A program made the position numbers and the translations under genes. A stretch of 64,000 bases of DNA from Chloroflexota bacterium. GTDB taxonomy: Bacteria > Chloroflexota > Chloroflexia > Thermomicrobiales > UBA6265. Shown piece after piece: positions 53,932 to 63,842 of the stretch. Every line of letters begins with the position of its first letter. Position 1 is the stretch's first letter. The DNA is taken from NCBI GenBank assembly GCA_023389575.1, contig JAEWEG010000010.1, positions 38,543 to 102,542 of the forward strand, written 5' to 3'. The notes beneath the pieces are model-generated. The model was not told the origin of the DNA. It saw only the letters and a program-made list of their open reading frames with translations, and searched no databases.

Positions 53932-56715
53932 GTGAACCCCATTGAGTTCCAGAAGAAGTGGCTCGCCAACACCCGCAAGGAACGCACCGCCTCGCAGGAG
54001 CACTTCCTCGACCTGTGCGCCCTGGTGAACCATCCCACGCCCACCGACCTCGACCCGACCGGTGAGTTCTTCACCTTCGAGCGCGGGGCCACCAAGCTCC
54101 GCAAGGGCCAGGGGTGGGCCGATGTCTGGTATCGCGGCCGGTTCGCCATCGAATACAAGGGCCCGGGCAAGGACCTCAAGGCCGCCTACGACCAGCTTGC
54201 CCAGTATCGCGAGGACCTCGAAAACCCGCCGCTGCTGATCGTCTCCGACCTCAACCGGATCGAGGTGCACACCAACTTCACCGGCACGGTCAAGCAGGTG
54301 CACGCCATCGACCTCTCCAGCATCACCGAGCCCGAAAGCATCCGCGTGCTCCGGGCGGCCTTCTGGGAACCCGATTCGCTCAAACCAGCCGAGACCGTGC
54401 AGCAGGTCACCGAGCAGGCCGCCCGCCACTTCGGCGTGCTGGCCCTCGGGCTGCGAAACAGGGGAGCCGAACCCCGCGAGGCCGCCCATTTCCTGATGCA
54501 GTTGCTGTTCTGCCTGTTCGCCGAGGACATCGGCATCCTGCGCAACCGCATCTTCAGCCGCGTGCTGGACTTCGGCGCCCAGTACCCCGCCCGCTTCAAC
54601 GAGCAGATCGAATCGCTGCTGACCAGCATGGCCACCGGCGGCTTCTTCACCATGGAGCCGATACCGCATGTCAACGGCGGCCTGTTCAGCCAGGTGAAAG
54701 TGTTCGACCTCACCCAGGACGAGATCGCCACCCTCGCCGAATCGGCCCGCATGGACTGGTCGTCCATCGAGCCGGCCATCTTCGGTACCTTGTTCGAACG
54801 CTCGCTCGATCCGGGCAAGCGCGCCCAGCTTGGCGCGCACTACACCGGCCGCCAGGACATCGAGCGGGTCGTCGACCCGGTGATCATGACCCCGCTCCGC
54901 CGCGAGTGGGAGACCGTCCGCGCCAGCATGGACGACCTGCGGGCGAAGGTGGACGCGGCGAAAACACCCCAGACTCGCCGCAACGCCGAGGGCCGCCTGG
55001 CCGCCGCCCAGAGCGCGTTTCTCCAGCGGCTGGCCGGGGTGAAGGTGCTGGACCCGGCTTGCGGCAGCGGCAACTTCCTCTATATCGCGCTGGAACGCCT
55101 GCTGGCTTTGGAGAAGGAAGTCATCATGCACGGGGCCGAGTCCGGCCTCTCCATTGGCATCCCCGGCGTCAGCCCCACCCAGTTGCTGGGGATGGAGATC
55201 GACCCACTGGCACGCGAGCTGGCGCAGGTGGCGATCTGGATCGGCTACCTGCAGTGGATGATCCGCAACGGCTTCGGCTGGAGCGAACCGGTCCTGCAAC
55301 CGCTGGAAACCATCCGCCTCCAGGACGCGCTCATCACCGAGACGGCTGACGGTGTGGCGGAAACACCCTGGCCCGCCGCCGAGTTCATCATCGGCAACCC
55401 CCCATTTCTCGGTGGCTACAGGATGCGAGGGGAACTTGGCGAAAGATACGTCCTCCATTTATGGGATATCTTCGAGAGTCGACTGTCCTCTACATCGGAT
55501 TTGGTTTGCTACTTCTTCGAAAAAGCTCGTGAGCAAGTTGAGGCTGGCGTGTCAAAGCGCGTGGGCCTGTTGGCGACTAACTCAATCCGCCATGGTGGAA
55601 ACCGCCGAGTGCTAGAGCGAATCAATGTTTCTGGAGGCATTTTCGTGGCTTGGTCCGACCTGCCATGGGTGCTTGATGGCGCATCGGTGCGTATCTCAAT
55701 AGTTGGATTTGATAATGGCAATGAAAAGTCCCGTGAGCTAGATGGGCTCACTGTCACTACGATAAACGCTGACTTAACTAGTTCTCTCGATATGACGAAG
55801 GCGCAGCGACTGCAAGAGAATCGGGGAGTCGCATTTATGGGCACATCAAAGAAAGGCCCATTCGAACTCGACGGAGATCAGGCCCGTCAAATGATTGCGC
55901 AGCCACTGAACATCAATGGGCGACCCAACTCTGACGTTGTTAAGCCATGGTTCAACGCACGTGCGGTCACCGGGCGCTGGCCCGATAAATGGATTATTGA
56001 TTTTGGCGCCTCTATGGATGCTCACGATGCGAGTTATTTTGAGTCGCCATTTGAATATGTGAATAGTGTGGTTAGGCCGGTACGAGAAGGCAATAATCGC
56101 GCAACTTACCGCGAGCGGTGGTGGCTCCACGCTGAACCTAGGCCTGCACTGAGAAATGCCATACGCGGTCTGCAAAGATTCTTGGTTACGCCAATTGTCG
56201 CGAAGCACCGCCTCATGGTGTGGTTGCGTGAGAACGTAGTTCCCGATCAGAAGCTGATCGTCTTCGCGCGAGATGATGACTATTTTCTAGGCGTGCTTCA
56301 CTCCCGGGCGCATGAAATATGGTCGCTTCGTATGGGCTCGCGCCATGGAGTAGGAAACGATCCCATCTACAACAATACCACCTGTTTCGAGACGTTCCCG
56401 CTGCCGTGGCCGCCGGGCACTGAACCGACCGACGACCCGCGCGTGATCGCCATCGGCGAGGCCGCCGCCGAACTCGACCGGCTGCGGCGGAACTGGCTCG
56501 ACCCCGAGGGCGCGTCCGAGGCCGAACTGAAGAAGCGGACGCTGACGAACCTCTACAACCAGCGACCGACCTGGCTCCAGAACGCCCACGCCGCGCTCGA
56601 CCGCGTCGTCTGGGCCGCCTACGGCTGGGACGATCCCGATCCCGCCGCCGTGGACGAGGACACCATCCTCGCCCGCTTGCTGGCGCTCAACCTGGAGCGC
56701 GCGGGCACGGCCTGA
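53932..56715 (+). CDS. MmeI-like single-chain restriction-modification enzyme (type IIL)
   Basis: A 927-residue protein joining a PD-(D/E)XK-type nuclease site (Asp64, then Glu74-x-Lys76 in RFAIEYKG), a helical linker, an amino-methyltransferase with SAM motif I VLDPACGSGNF (residues 372-382) and catalytic motif IV NPPF (489-492), and a C-terminal specificity region. MmeI-type enzymes both methylate and cut, with one shared target recognition domain. The start is GTG at 53932 with AGGA upstream. From about 55416 to 56380 the base composition drops (26 of 60 G+C at 55681-55740 against 37 of 60 at 54121-54180 and 44 of 60 at 56581-56640), pointing to a swapped recognition segment. No separate R or S gene is adjacent. 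Confidence 0.88.
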   Translation: MNPIEFQKKWLANTRKERTASQEHFLDLCALVNHPTPTDLDPTGEFFTFERGATKLRKGQGWADVWYRGRFAIEYKGPGKDLKAAYDQLAQYREDLENPPLLIVSDLNRIEVHTNFTGTVKQVHAIDLSSITEPESIRVLRAAFWEPDSLKPAETVQQVTEQAARHFGVLALGLRNRGAEPREAAHFLMQLLFCLFAEDIGILRNRIFSRVLDFGAQYPARFNEQIESLLTSMATGGFFTMEPIPHVNGGLFSQVKVFDLTQDEIATLAESARMDWSSIEPAIFGTLFERSLDPGKRAQLGAHYTGRQDIERVVDPVIMTPLRREWETVRASMDDLRAKVDAAKTPQTRRNAEGRLAAAQSAFLQRLAGVKVLDPACGSGNFLYIALERLLALEKEVIMHGAESGLSIGIPGVSPTQLLGMEIDPLARELAQVAIWIGYLQWMIRNGFGWSEPVLQPLETIRLQDALITETADGVAETPWPAAEFIIGNPPFLGGYRMRGELGERYVLHLWDIFESRLSSTSDLVCYFFEKAREQVEAGVSKRVGLLATNSIRHGGNRRVLERINVSGGIFVAWSDLPWVLDGASVRISIVGFDNGNEKSRELDGLTVTTINADLTSSLDMTKAQRLQENRGVAFMGTSKKGPFELDGDQARQMIAQPLNINGRPNSDVVKPWFNARAVTGRWPDKWIIDFGASMDAHDASYFESPFEYVNSVVRPVREGNNRATYRERWWLHAEPRPALRNAIRGLQRFLVTPIVAKHRLMVWLRENVVPDQKLIVFARDDDYFLGVLHSRAHEIWSLRMGSRHGVGNDPIYNNTTCFETFPLPWPPGTEPTDDPRVIAIGEAAAELDRLRRNWLDPEGASEAELKKRTLTNLYNQRPTWLQNAHAALDRVVWAAYGWDDPDPAAVDEDTILARLLALNLERAGTA

Positions 56716-56974
56716 GAGCACAAATTCGGTGCGCGGACGTTGTGCAAACCGGAGGCGGCGTGGGCGATTGATCGAGAGCCCGGCCCCGAGTTGACGACCT
56801 TCGCTGACCTCAACGCCCATGTCGTTGAGCCGGGACGTGGCGAGAGCGATTTCCAATGCCTGACCAACGTGCCCATCCTCTTGATGGGCGCGTTGATGTA
56901 TTCATCGCCGCCGACGTGACGGCATGGGCACGCCCTCGCGCGGATTAACCGTGTTCACCGTTTCGCATGTCGGG

Positions 56975-57589
56975 TTATGACCTGGACGCCTCGTCGCGTG
57001 CTTGCTCCACATGCGACAGGCCCACCGCGCGAATGGTCATGATGAAGCCCGCCACCACCAGAACCTCCCGCAGCGTGTCCAGCAGGGTCCAGCGATCGAT
57101 CCGGTCGCGCAGGTCATCGTCCGGAATCGACTCCGCCGAGGCGCCCCGGATTTCCTGGAGCTCGGGGAGGAAGTAGGCCATGGTGGTGGCGACCGCGATG
57201 ATGAACAGCGCCGTGGCCCCGCGCAACCACCAGCGGACCGGTGGCGGTGTCCGCCATCCGACCACCAGGGTGATGATCGCGAGGACGACCATGCCATTAC
57301 TCGAGGCGATGTAGAACCTGCCGGTGTCGATGTCCCAGGCGCGGGCGGCCTCGACCGACTCGCTCCAGACCGGATCGTTGACGAGCGTGTCGAAAAGCAT
57401 CCCACCAGTCTGGGTCCCGGCCACGATGGCGAGCGCGAAAAGCAGCCAGTGCGTGGCTACATCCCGGCCTGTCCAAGGCGCGCGGAAGGTACGAGCATGC
57501 TGGCCAGACCCCGAAGCTGACGGCGTTGTGTCCACTGTGCCTCCAGAAGAGAAACGAGCGAATCCGGCGCTTGGTTGTAGGTGAAACAT
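56975..57589 (-). CDS. DUF1772-like four-helix membrane protein
   Basis: A 204-residue membrane protein with four helices and the layout of DUF1772/anthrone-oxygenase-like proteins (GGMLFDTLVNDPVW; TMAYFLPELQEIRG; DRIDRWTLLDTLREVLVVAGFI). The match is from memory of the pattern and moderate. The frame is open to 57799; the ATG at 57589 with AAGGGT upstream was chosen because residues before it look non-coding. Converges with the restriction enzyme gene; the 259-bp gap 56716-56974 shows no gene. Confidence 0.65.
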   Translation of the reverse strand: MFHLQPSAGFARFSSGGTVDTTPSASGSGQHARTFRAPWTGRDVATHWLLFALAIVAGTQTGGMLFDTLVNDPVWSESVEAARAWDIDTGRFYIASSNGMVVLAIITLVVGWRTPPPVRWWLRGATALFIIAVATTMAYFLPELQEIRGASAESIPDDDLRDRIDRWTLLDTLREVLVVAGFIMTIRAVGLSHVEQARDEASRS

Positions 57590-57989
57590 GTGACCCTTGG
57601 CGCAGTGTAGCAGGTCGCGTGGCGTTTGCGGGGTACGTGCGAGGAGCAATTTTGGGGGAGGATGGCGGGGAGGAAAAAGGTGGTCTTTCGCGGACGTTCC
57701 CGCACGCGAAAATGAGCCACCACCGGCGCCTGAACGAACGGGGGCGGCTCGTTGAACGTCCGGGCGGAACAGGACAAGCTCTGGGGTCAGCCCGCTCAAT
57801 CCCCAGGTCAGTCCAATCCTCGACTCTCGTCACCCCGCCGGCGTCTTGGAACTGCAAGGCTCGTGCTGGGCCTCATGGGCGAGCATCCGCGGGGGATGAT
57901 CTCTTGCGCCCTGCTGTCGCCGTGCTACCGTTTCGCTCGTCAGGGATGGCGCGGAAGTCCGGAGCGGAATGTGCAGGGAGCCTCGCGGG
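57590..57989. other. Divergent intergenic region of about 400 bp, no gene recognised
   Basis: Lies between two divergent membrane protein genes. Purine-rich runs near 57655-57690. Open frames here lack ribosome-binding sites and family features. Confidence 0.45.
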
Positions 57990-58673
57990 ATGGCCAGAAT
58001 CTCACTCTCGACGTATCGACGTCAGTGGCCCCGCATCGGCGCGGTGGCGGCCATGGTCGTGGCGGCTGGAACCGCCCTTGCCGGGGGGCGGCTGTCCAGG
58101 CGACAGCGGCTCGCGGCCCTCAACCTGAGCGCCCTCATGGTCCATCAATATGAGGAATACCACGCTCCTGGGTATTTCCCGGGCCAGCTCAACCGTGGCC
58201 TGTTCGGGAGCGACTCCCCACGAAACTACCCGCTCAACACCAACTCCGCGATGTGGATCAACACGGCAATCGCCTACCCCATGTACATGGCCCCGGTCCT
58301 GATTCCGGACAGGAAATGGCTTGGCCTGGGCCCCACCCAGTTCGGGATTGGCCAGGTCGTCCTGCATGGCATGGTTTTTCCTCGACTGGGGCGTCGCGAG
58401 GGGAGTGTCTACACCTACAGTCCCGGATTGCTTGCCGCGTTGTTGCTGCACCTCCCAATCGGGGTGGCCTATATCCAGGCGTTGCGTGAAGACGGCATGG
58501 TCGAGGGGGACTGGATCAAGGGAATCGCCTACGCGATGGCGATCACCCCGCTGGGCATTTGGTTACCCATCCTGATGCTGAAGGATCGCGACAGTCCCCA
58601 TGCCTTCACCGTCGCGCGGATGGGACCCTACCGGGTCCCGGCGTCCACGGAGGGGCGCGTCGGGATGGGTTGA
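57990..58673 (+). CDS. HXXEE-domain integral membrane protein
   Basis: A 227-residue membrane protein with the naming motif HQYEEYHAPGYFPG (His-x-x-Glu-Glu, about residue 52) and about five hydrophobic segments, matching the HXXEE family; the conserved charged residues suggest metal binding or catalysis in the membrane but no activity is known. ATG 57990 has CAGGGAG 9 bp upstream; ATG 57969 is an alternative. Confidence 0.82.
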   Translation: MARISLSTYRRQWPRIGAVAAMVVAAGTALAGGRLSRRQRLAALNLSALMVHQYEEYHAPGYFPGQLNRGLFGSDSPRNYPLNTNSAMWINTAIAYPMYMAPVLIPDRKWLGLGPTQFGIGQVVLHGMVFPRLGRREGSVYTYSPGLLAALLLHLPIGVAYIQALREDGMVEGDWIKGIAYAMAITPLGIWLPILMLKDRDSPHAFTVARMGPYRVPASTEGRVGMG

Positions 58674-58750
58674 TCCCGCGCCAGGCGGGTGGCGCCCCCC
58701 TTGGAGCTGGCTGGCCCGATGGTGCGGATGGGCGGCAGACCCCGCGGCTC

Positions 58751-61285
58751 TCATTCCTCGGCGGGACGCGCCAACTCCGCGGCGAGGGCCATTGCCCCGG
58801 CGATCGCCTGCTCGACCGTCAGGCTTCTCCCCTCGTTCCACGCCGCCGCCTGACCGGTTTCCAACTCGCCCAGATCCACCACGGGCGCGGTTCCTTCCCC
58901 CGCCGACTGGGTGACGCCAATCTGCTCGCGCAGGGCCACTGCGCTTCCGGCCAGCCGGGCGGCGCGCTCCGGCTGGCCCTGGTCCAGCATGATCCCCGCC
59001 AGGTCCTCCAGGCAGCCAGGAATGCCGCGCTCCACGCCAGCTCCCACCAGCAGCGTGAGCGCCCCGGCGAACCGTCTCCCCGCGCCATCCAGGTCGTTGT
59101 CCACCTGCGCCAGCTTTCCCTGGACACTTAGCGTTCGGGCGGTGCCCCACACATCGTTCGCCTCCCGGTGCAGGGCAAGGCTCTCCGCCACGGTCCCGCG
59201 GGCCGCGACGAAATCCCCCTGTCTCACCATCGCCTCCGCCAGGTAGGTCAGCAGCCAGGCGGTGTGCCACCCATCCCTGGCCGCGCGAAACACCGCCAGG
59301 CTTTCCTCATACCAGGCCCGCGCCCGCGCGTGATCTCCCCGCTCGCTCGCGGCCACCCCAAGGCTGATCATCACGATCGCGGCTCGATGGTGGTCGCCGA
59401 CGGATCGAAACAGGGCCAGACTCTCCTCGCAGAGTTCCGTCGTGCGCTGGGCATCGCGCCGATCGCGGGCGATCACCCCGAGGTTGTTCAACGAAATCGC
59501 GATGCCACGCGTGTCGCCCAGTTCTCGCCGGATGGCGAGGCATTCCTCGTGACAGGCGGTGGCCCGCGCGAAGTCGGCGCGGTCCCGGGCCAGGTTCCCG
59601 GCGGCGTTCAGGGCGTTGGCCCGTAGCACCGGTGGCTGGCCCTCGCTCCGCGCCAGCGCGGCGGTTAGCCACCTGATCCCCTCCACCGTGTGACCCCGTA
59701 TTTCCCAGAAGCGCCACAGCGCCGCCGCGATCCGCAGCTCGATTCCACCGCGCTCGGCGCCTTCTCCTTCCTGGCACCAGGCCAGGGCCGCGCGCAGGTT
59801 GTCGTGTTCCCGCTCGATGCGGTCCAGCCACAGGAGTTGCTCGGATTTGCCTTCCAGCTCCAGGGCCGCCGCCTCCGCGAACGCCTGGAAGTGCCTCGCG
59901 TGCCGCGCGCGGGTCTCCTCCGCCTCGCCACTCGCCCGCAGGCGTTCCCCCGCGTACTGGCGGATCGGTTCGAGCAACCAGTAGCGAGTCTCATGCCGCT
60001 CCTGGGTGACCGTCACCAGCGATTGCTCCACCAGGCTGGACAGCAGGTCGATCACATCCTCGCCCGCGATGTCGCCCCAGCCAGCGGCGGATTCGGCCGC
60101 CTCCAGCGTCCATCCACCGGCGAAGACGGAGAGCCGTCGGAACAGCGCCTGCTGGTCCGGTCCAAGCAGGTCGTGGCTCCATGAGATCGTGGCCCGCATT
60201 GTCTGCTGGCGGTGCGGCAGGTCCCGGGAGCCGCCCACGAGCAGCGACATCAACTGGTCGAGGCGCGCCAGCAGTTCGGGAAGACTCAGCACCCGAACCC
60301 GCGCCGCCACCAGCTCCAGGGCCAGCGGCAGGCCGTCCAAACGGCGGCAGATCGCCGCCACGATCGGGGCGTTTTCGCCGGTCAGGACAAAGGACGGATG
60401 CTTTTGCCGCGCGCGCTGGACAAACAGTCGCACCGAGGACACCCGCGCCACGTGGTCCACGTCGATCACGGGTCCGCCCGGCGGCAGTTCCAGGGGAGGG
60501 ACCACGTATTCCTGCTCGCCGCGTATCCCCAGCGACGACCGGCTGGTTGCCAGGATTCGGAGAGACGGGCACGCCTGGAGCAGCCGCGCCAGGTCCTGCC
60601 CCACGTCCAGCACATGCTCGACATTGTCGAGTACCAGAAGTACGCGCCGTTCGCGCAGCCAGGAGCGCAGCGTGGCTCCCGGGTCGCCGCCGAGCGGTTC
60701 GTCCAGCCCCATCGCCCGGACGATGGTCGAGAGCACCAGGGAAGAATCGGCGAGCGGCGCCAGTTCCACCCAGACCACGCCGTCGGCATACCGGTCCGTC
60801 ACCGAACGCGCCACGTGTAGCGCGAGGCGGGTCTTGCCGACGCCACCCGGTCCGAGCAGCGTCAGCAGTTGCCCGTCCAGATGGGCCAGCAGGTGCCGCA
60901 CCACGTTCGCTTCGCCCTCGCGGCCAATCAAGGGGGTTGGTTCGCCCGGCAGGTCCGCCGCTGGCCTGGGCTGGCTGGGAGCAGCCGCCGGTGGATCGGA
61001 AGCGCCCCGCAGCGTGGCGGCCAGCTCCGATCGCTGCGCGTCATTCAGGTCCAGCGCATCGGCCAACCGGCGCAAGGTGTCGGGGTAGGGACGCTTGCGC
61101 TCGCCCCGTTCGAGGGCGCTGATCGCGTTCGCGGAGAGCCCGGCCCGCTCGGCGAGCTCTTCCTGGGAGTAGCCCGCGGCTTCGCGAAGGCGGCGCAGCC
61201 GCTCACCGTAGCGTTCCCGCTCACCCGCCACCGCACTGTCCTTCCCGAACCACGCGGCCGGGGTTCCCGGCACTTGGCGAGGCAT
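58751..61285 (-). CDS. XRE-type HTH / NB-ARC ATPase / TPR transcriptional regulator
   Basis: An 844-residue STAND-type regulator. Residues about 25-80 form an XRE helix-turn-helix (LRRLREAAGYSQEELAERAG, LSANAISALERGERKRPYPD). The NB-ARC ATPase has LIGREGE, Walker A GPGGVGKT (about 145) and Walker B RRVLLVLDNVEHVLD (about 215), with RATSRSS-like sensor ILATSRSSLG. The C-terminal 350 residues are TPR repeats (ALNAAGNLARDRADFARATA and similar). It probably binds a signal or partner via the TPRs and acts on nearby promoters; it is divergent from the cupin/oxidase genes. Confidence 0.9.
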   Translation of the reverse strand: MPRQVPGTPAAWFGKDSAVAGERERYGERLRRLREAAGYSQEELAERAGLSANAISALERGERKRPYPDTLRRLADALDLNDAQRSELAATLRGASDPPAAAPSQPRPAADLPGEPTPLIGREGEANVVRHLLAHLDGQLLTLLGPGGVGKTRLALHVARSVTDRYADGVVWVELAPLADSSLVLSTIVRAMGLDEPLGGDPGATLRSWLRERRVLLVLDNVEHVLDVGQDLARLLQACPSLRILATSRSSLGIRGEQEYVVPPLELPPGGPVIDVDHVARVSSVRLFVQRARQKHPSFVLTGENAPIVAAICRRLDGLPLALELVAARVRVLSLPELLARLDQLMSLLVGGSRDLPHRQQTMRATISWSHDLLGPDQQALFRRLSVFAGGWTLEAAESAAGWGDIAGEDVIDLLSSLVEQSLVTVTQERHETRYWLLEPIRQYAGERLRASGEAEETRARHARHFQAFAEAAALELEGKSEQLLWLDRIEREHDNLRAALAWCQEGEGAERGGIELRIAAALWRFWEIRGHTVEGIRWLTAALARSEGQPPVLRANALNAAGNLARDRADFARATACHEECLAIRRELGDTRGIAISLNNLGVIARDRRDAQRTTELCEESLALFRSVGDHHRAAIVMISLGVAASERGDHARARAWYEESLAVFRAARDGWHTAWLLTYLAEAMVRQGDFVAARGTVAESLALHREANDVWGTARTLSVQGKLAQVDNDLDGAGRRFAGALTLLVGAGVERGIPGCLEDLAGIMLDQGQPERAARLAGSAVALREQIGVTQSAGEGTAPVVDLGELETGQAAAWNEGRSLTVEQAIAGAMALAAELARPAEE

Positions 61286-61491
61286 TCACGTAGGCCAGGT
61301 CCCATGAATCGCATGGTACCAGCCGTCATCGCCAATCTCCAGATGGTTCCGGGGAAGTGTTGGAGAAGTGGTGGGCGACTGTTGGACCGCTGTGTGTGGG
61401 ATGCGAGGGCCCCCCGCCAGAGACTGGAAACCAGGCGATTCCCCGCCTGACGGGGGCGCATGGCGAACGACGGAGCAGAAGGAGCTATCGA

Positions 61492-61974
61492 ATGGCGGAC
61501 ACGGCAACACTCACTCCCATCCACCTGGCGCCGGGCGAAGGACGGCGTCTCACCGTCCTGACCGACGCGATCACGGTCAAGGCCACGACGGCGGAGACCG
61601 CGGGCGCCTTCGCCCTCCACGAGACGGAGACTCCCCCGTCCGGAGGGTGCCCGTCCCACGTCCAGCGCTATGACGACGAAGCCTTCTTCGTCATCGAGGG
61701 CCGGTACACGGTGCTCGTTGGCGAGCGCCAGATCGACCTGGGGCCGGGCGGATACGTCTTCATCCCGCGCGGCACCGTTCACGCCTTCGTGAACCCCGGC
61801 CCGGAGCCGGCCAGGATGCTGGTGCTCGTCTCCCCGGGCGGCATCCACGAGCAGTTCGTCGAGGACATCAGCGACCACGCGGGCCGCGCCCCGTGGGAGC
61901 CAGACATGGCGAGGGTCCTGTCCGTGGCGCCCAAGTATGGCGTCGAGTTCGCGACCCCAACCGTGGCGGGCTAA
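61492..61974 (+). CDS. Cupin-domain protein
   Basis: A 160-residue single-domain cupin: HVQRYDDEAFFVIEGRYTVL (about residues 56-75, holding the metal-ligand region) and GGYVFIPRGTVHAFVNPG (about 88-105). The ATG at 61492 has a strong AAGGAGC. Function of the domain is open. It is 70 bp ahead of the FAD oxidase gene, likely one transcript under control of the divergent XRE/NB-ARC regulator. Confidence 0.87.
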   Translation: MADTATLTPIHLAPGEGRRLTVLTDAITVKATTAETAGAFALHETETPPSGGCPSHVQRYDDEAFFVIEGRYTVLVGERQIDLGPGGYVFIPRGTVHAFVNPGPEPARMLVLVSPGGIHEQFVEDISDHAGRAPWEPDMARVLSVAPKYGVEFATPTVAG

Positions 61975-62044
61975 CGTCCCCGCGACCTTCCCATCCACCT
62001 TCCATCTTGCAGCGGGCGATTGCCCAAAAATTCAGGAGAACCCC

Positions 62045-63457
62045 ATGGTCATCACTCACACCGCACACGTTCTTCAGTCCCTCGACGCCACGGACGATCC
62101 GTTCGCCGGGCTTCGCAACCGGTTGGCGGGACAACTGCTCACTCCCGGCGCCCCCGAATACGACGAGGCACGCCGCACCATCAACATCACCCTGGACCGG
62201 TATCCGCTGGCCATCGTTCGGGCGGCGACCGCCGGCGATGTCAAGACGGCCGTCACCTTCGCCCGCGATCATTCCCTGCCGCTGGCCGTGCGAAGCGGCG
62301 GCCACAGCCTGGCGAAACTGAGCGTGGTGGACGACGCCCTCGTCGTCGACCTCTCGACGATGAAGCGCGTACAGATCGATCCTCACACCCGCATCGGGCG
62401 GGTGCAGCCCGGGGCTACCTCCGGCGACCTGGCCGGGCCCGCCAACGCGCATGGGCTGGCCCTCACCACCGGCGATACCCATTCGGTCGGCATGGGTGGA
62501 CTGGTCACCGGCGGTGGCATTGGATTCATGGTCCGCAAGCATGGGCTGGCGATCGACAGCCTTCTCGAAGCCCAGGTGGTGACCGCGGCCGGCGAGATCG
62601 TCACCGCCAGCGAGACCGAGCACCCGGACCTGTTCTGGGCGATCCGGGGCGGCGGCGGGAATTTCGGCATCGTCACGGAGTTCACGTTCCGTCTCGCGCC
62701 GGTGGGCGAGGTGCTGGGTGGGGCGCTGGTGCTCCCCGCCACCCGCGAGGTGATTCGCGGCTACCTGGAGTACTCGACCTCGGCGCCGGACGACCTGACG
62801 ACGATCGCCAACGTCATGTACGCGCCTCCCGCGCCGTTCATACCCGAGCAACGGATGGGCGAGCTGGTGCTGATGATCTGGCTTGTCTGGACAGGAAGCC
62901 TCGCGGACGGAGAGCGCGCCCTCGCGCCGCTTCGGGCGCTCGCCGAACCGGTGGCCGATGCAATCAGTCCGATCCCGTACCCGGTGATTTACCGGTTCAC
63001 CGACTTCGCCGCCGAACCCCACGCCGCGTCGATCCGGATGATGTTCGCCGATGACCTGAGCGACGATGCGATCGATGCCACCCTGGATGCGATGAAGCAT
63101 GCCAGTTCGCCGTTCGCCCTGATCCAGATCCGGGGACTTGGCGGGGAAATGGCCCGGGTCGGCCGGGACGCGACCGCGTTCGCCCACCGGGATCGCCGGT
63201 ACTTCGTGGCGATCATCAACGTCTGGCTGGACGCCACCGAGGACGCCCTCCCGCATGAAACCTGGACCCAGGAGCTGTGGTCGATCCTGCGGCCGGAAGG
63301 CGATGGGGTGTACGTCAACTTCCTGGAAAACGAGGGCGAGGGCCGGATCCGGGAGGCGTACCCGGAGGCAACCTACGCCCGCCTCGCCGAGATCAAGCGG
63401 CGGTACGACCCAGAGAACCTCTTCCGGTTGAACCAGAACGTTGCGCCACGGGCATAG
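62045..63457 (+). CDS. FAD-linked oxidase, berberine bridge enzyme type
   Basis: A 470-residue oxidase: FAD-binding PCMH domain with LPLAVRSGGHSLAKL (the His of RSGGHS is the usual covalent FAD anchor), GDTHSVGMGGLVTGGGIGF, RGGGGNFGIVTEFTF, and the C-terminal BBE domain YDPENLFRLNQNVAP. The usual Cys of the second FAD bond is Thr/His here, so flavin should be bound through one bond only. Substrate unknown; sugars or secondary metabolites are common. ATG 62045 with AGGAG. Confidence 0.9.
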   Translation: MVITHTAHVLQSLDATDDPFAGLRNRLAGQLLTPGAPEYDEARRTINITLDRYPLAIVRAATAGDVKTAVTFARDHSLPLAVRSGGHSLAKLSVVDDALVVDLSTMKRVQIDPHTRIGRVQPGATSGDLAGPANAHGLALTTGDTHSVGMGGLVTGGGIGFMVRKHGLAIDSLLEAQVVTAAGEIVTASETEHPDLFWAIRGGGGNFGIVTEFTFRLAPVGEVLGGALVLPATREVIRGYLEYSTSAPDDLTTIANVMYAPPAPFIPEQRMGELVLMIWLVWTGSLADGERALAPLRALAEPVADAISPIPYPVIYRFTDFAAEPHAASIRMMFADDLSDDAIDATLDAMKHASSPFALIQIRGLGGEMARVGRDATAFAHRDRRYFVAIINVWLDATEDALPHETWTQELWSILRPEGDGVYVNFLENEGEGRIREAYPEATYARLAEIKRRYDPENLFRLNQNVAPRA

Positions 63458-63543
63458 TCCTGAACTGGACGAGCGCCCGCTTCGATCGATCCGCCGGGGA
63501 GGGACATCCCTCCCCGGCGGTGCCACGAGAAATGGAGAACCCG

Positions 63544-63765
63544 ATGACCATGCAAACCGAGCGGCAACGACGAGTACCCAGGGCGATGAATCGCCTCGTT
63601 TCGATGCTGGCGACGCTCGATCACCTGACGACGAGCGTCATGGCGGTCCCAACGGGCGGGCGCGACCGGCGCGCCGCGTCAGGGGAGCCGGCGGACGTGC
63701 CGCCAACCAGTGGCGTCCAGGACGATCTCGCTAACGCGACCTGGGAAGACGCCGAGTGGCGCTGA
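63544..63765 (+). CDS. Small hypothetical protein
   Basis: A 73-residue frame with a good GGAG site 6 bp before its ATG, 86 bp after the oxidase gene on the same strand. Basic N-terminus (ERQRRVPRAMNRLVSML), acidic C-terminus (DDLANATWEDAEWR). No family recognised. The ribosome-binding site and a terminator-like hairpin just downstream support it. Confidence 0.5.
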   Translation: MTMQTERQRRVPRAMNRLVSMLATLDHLTTSVMAVPTGGRDRRAASGEPADVPPTSGVQDDLANATWEDAEWR

Positions 63766-63783
63766 CCGCGCTCGATCGACCGG

Positions 63784-63828
63784 GCTGGCTTCCTGGATCT
63801 CCTGATGTTGGGAGAAAGGAAGCCCAGC
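63784..63828. terminator. Terminator-like imperfect hairpin between convergent genes
   Basis: GCTGGCTTCCTGGATCTCC pairs imperfectly with GGGAGAAAGGAAGCCCAGC across a short loop, between the small ORF and the EAL gene entering from the right. Confidence 0.5.
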
Positions 63829-63842
63829 GGCTGTGGACGCGA

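Noticed and set aside
53893..55458. 521-codon open frame on the minus strand
   Set aside because: Antisense to the GC-rich half of the restriction enzyme gene and ends where composition drops; no ribosome-binding site or domain.
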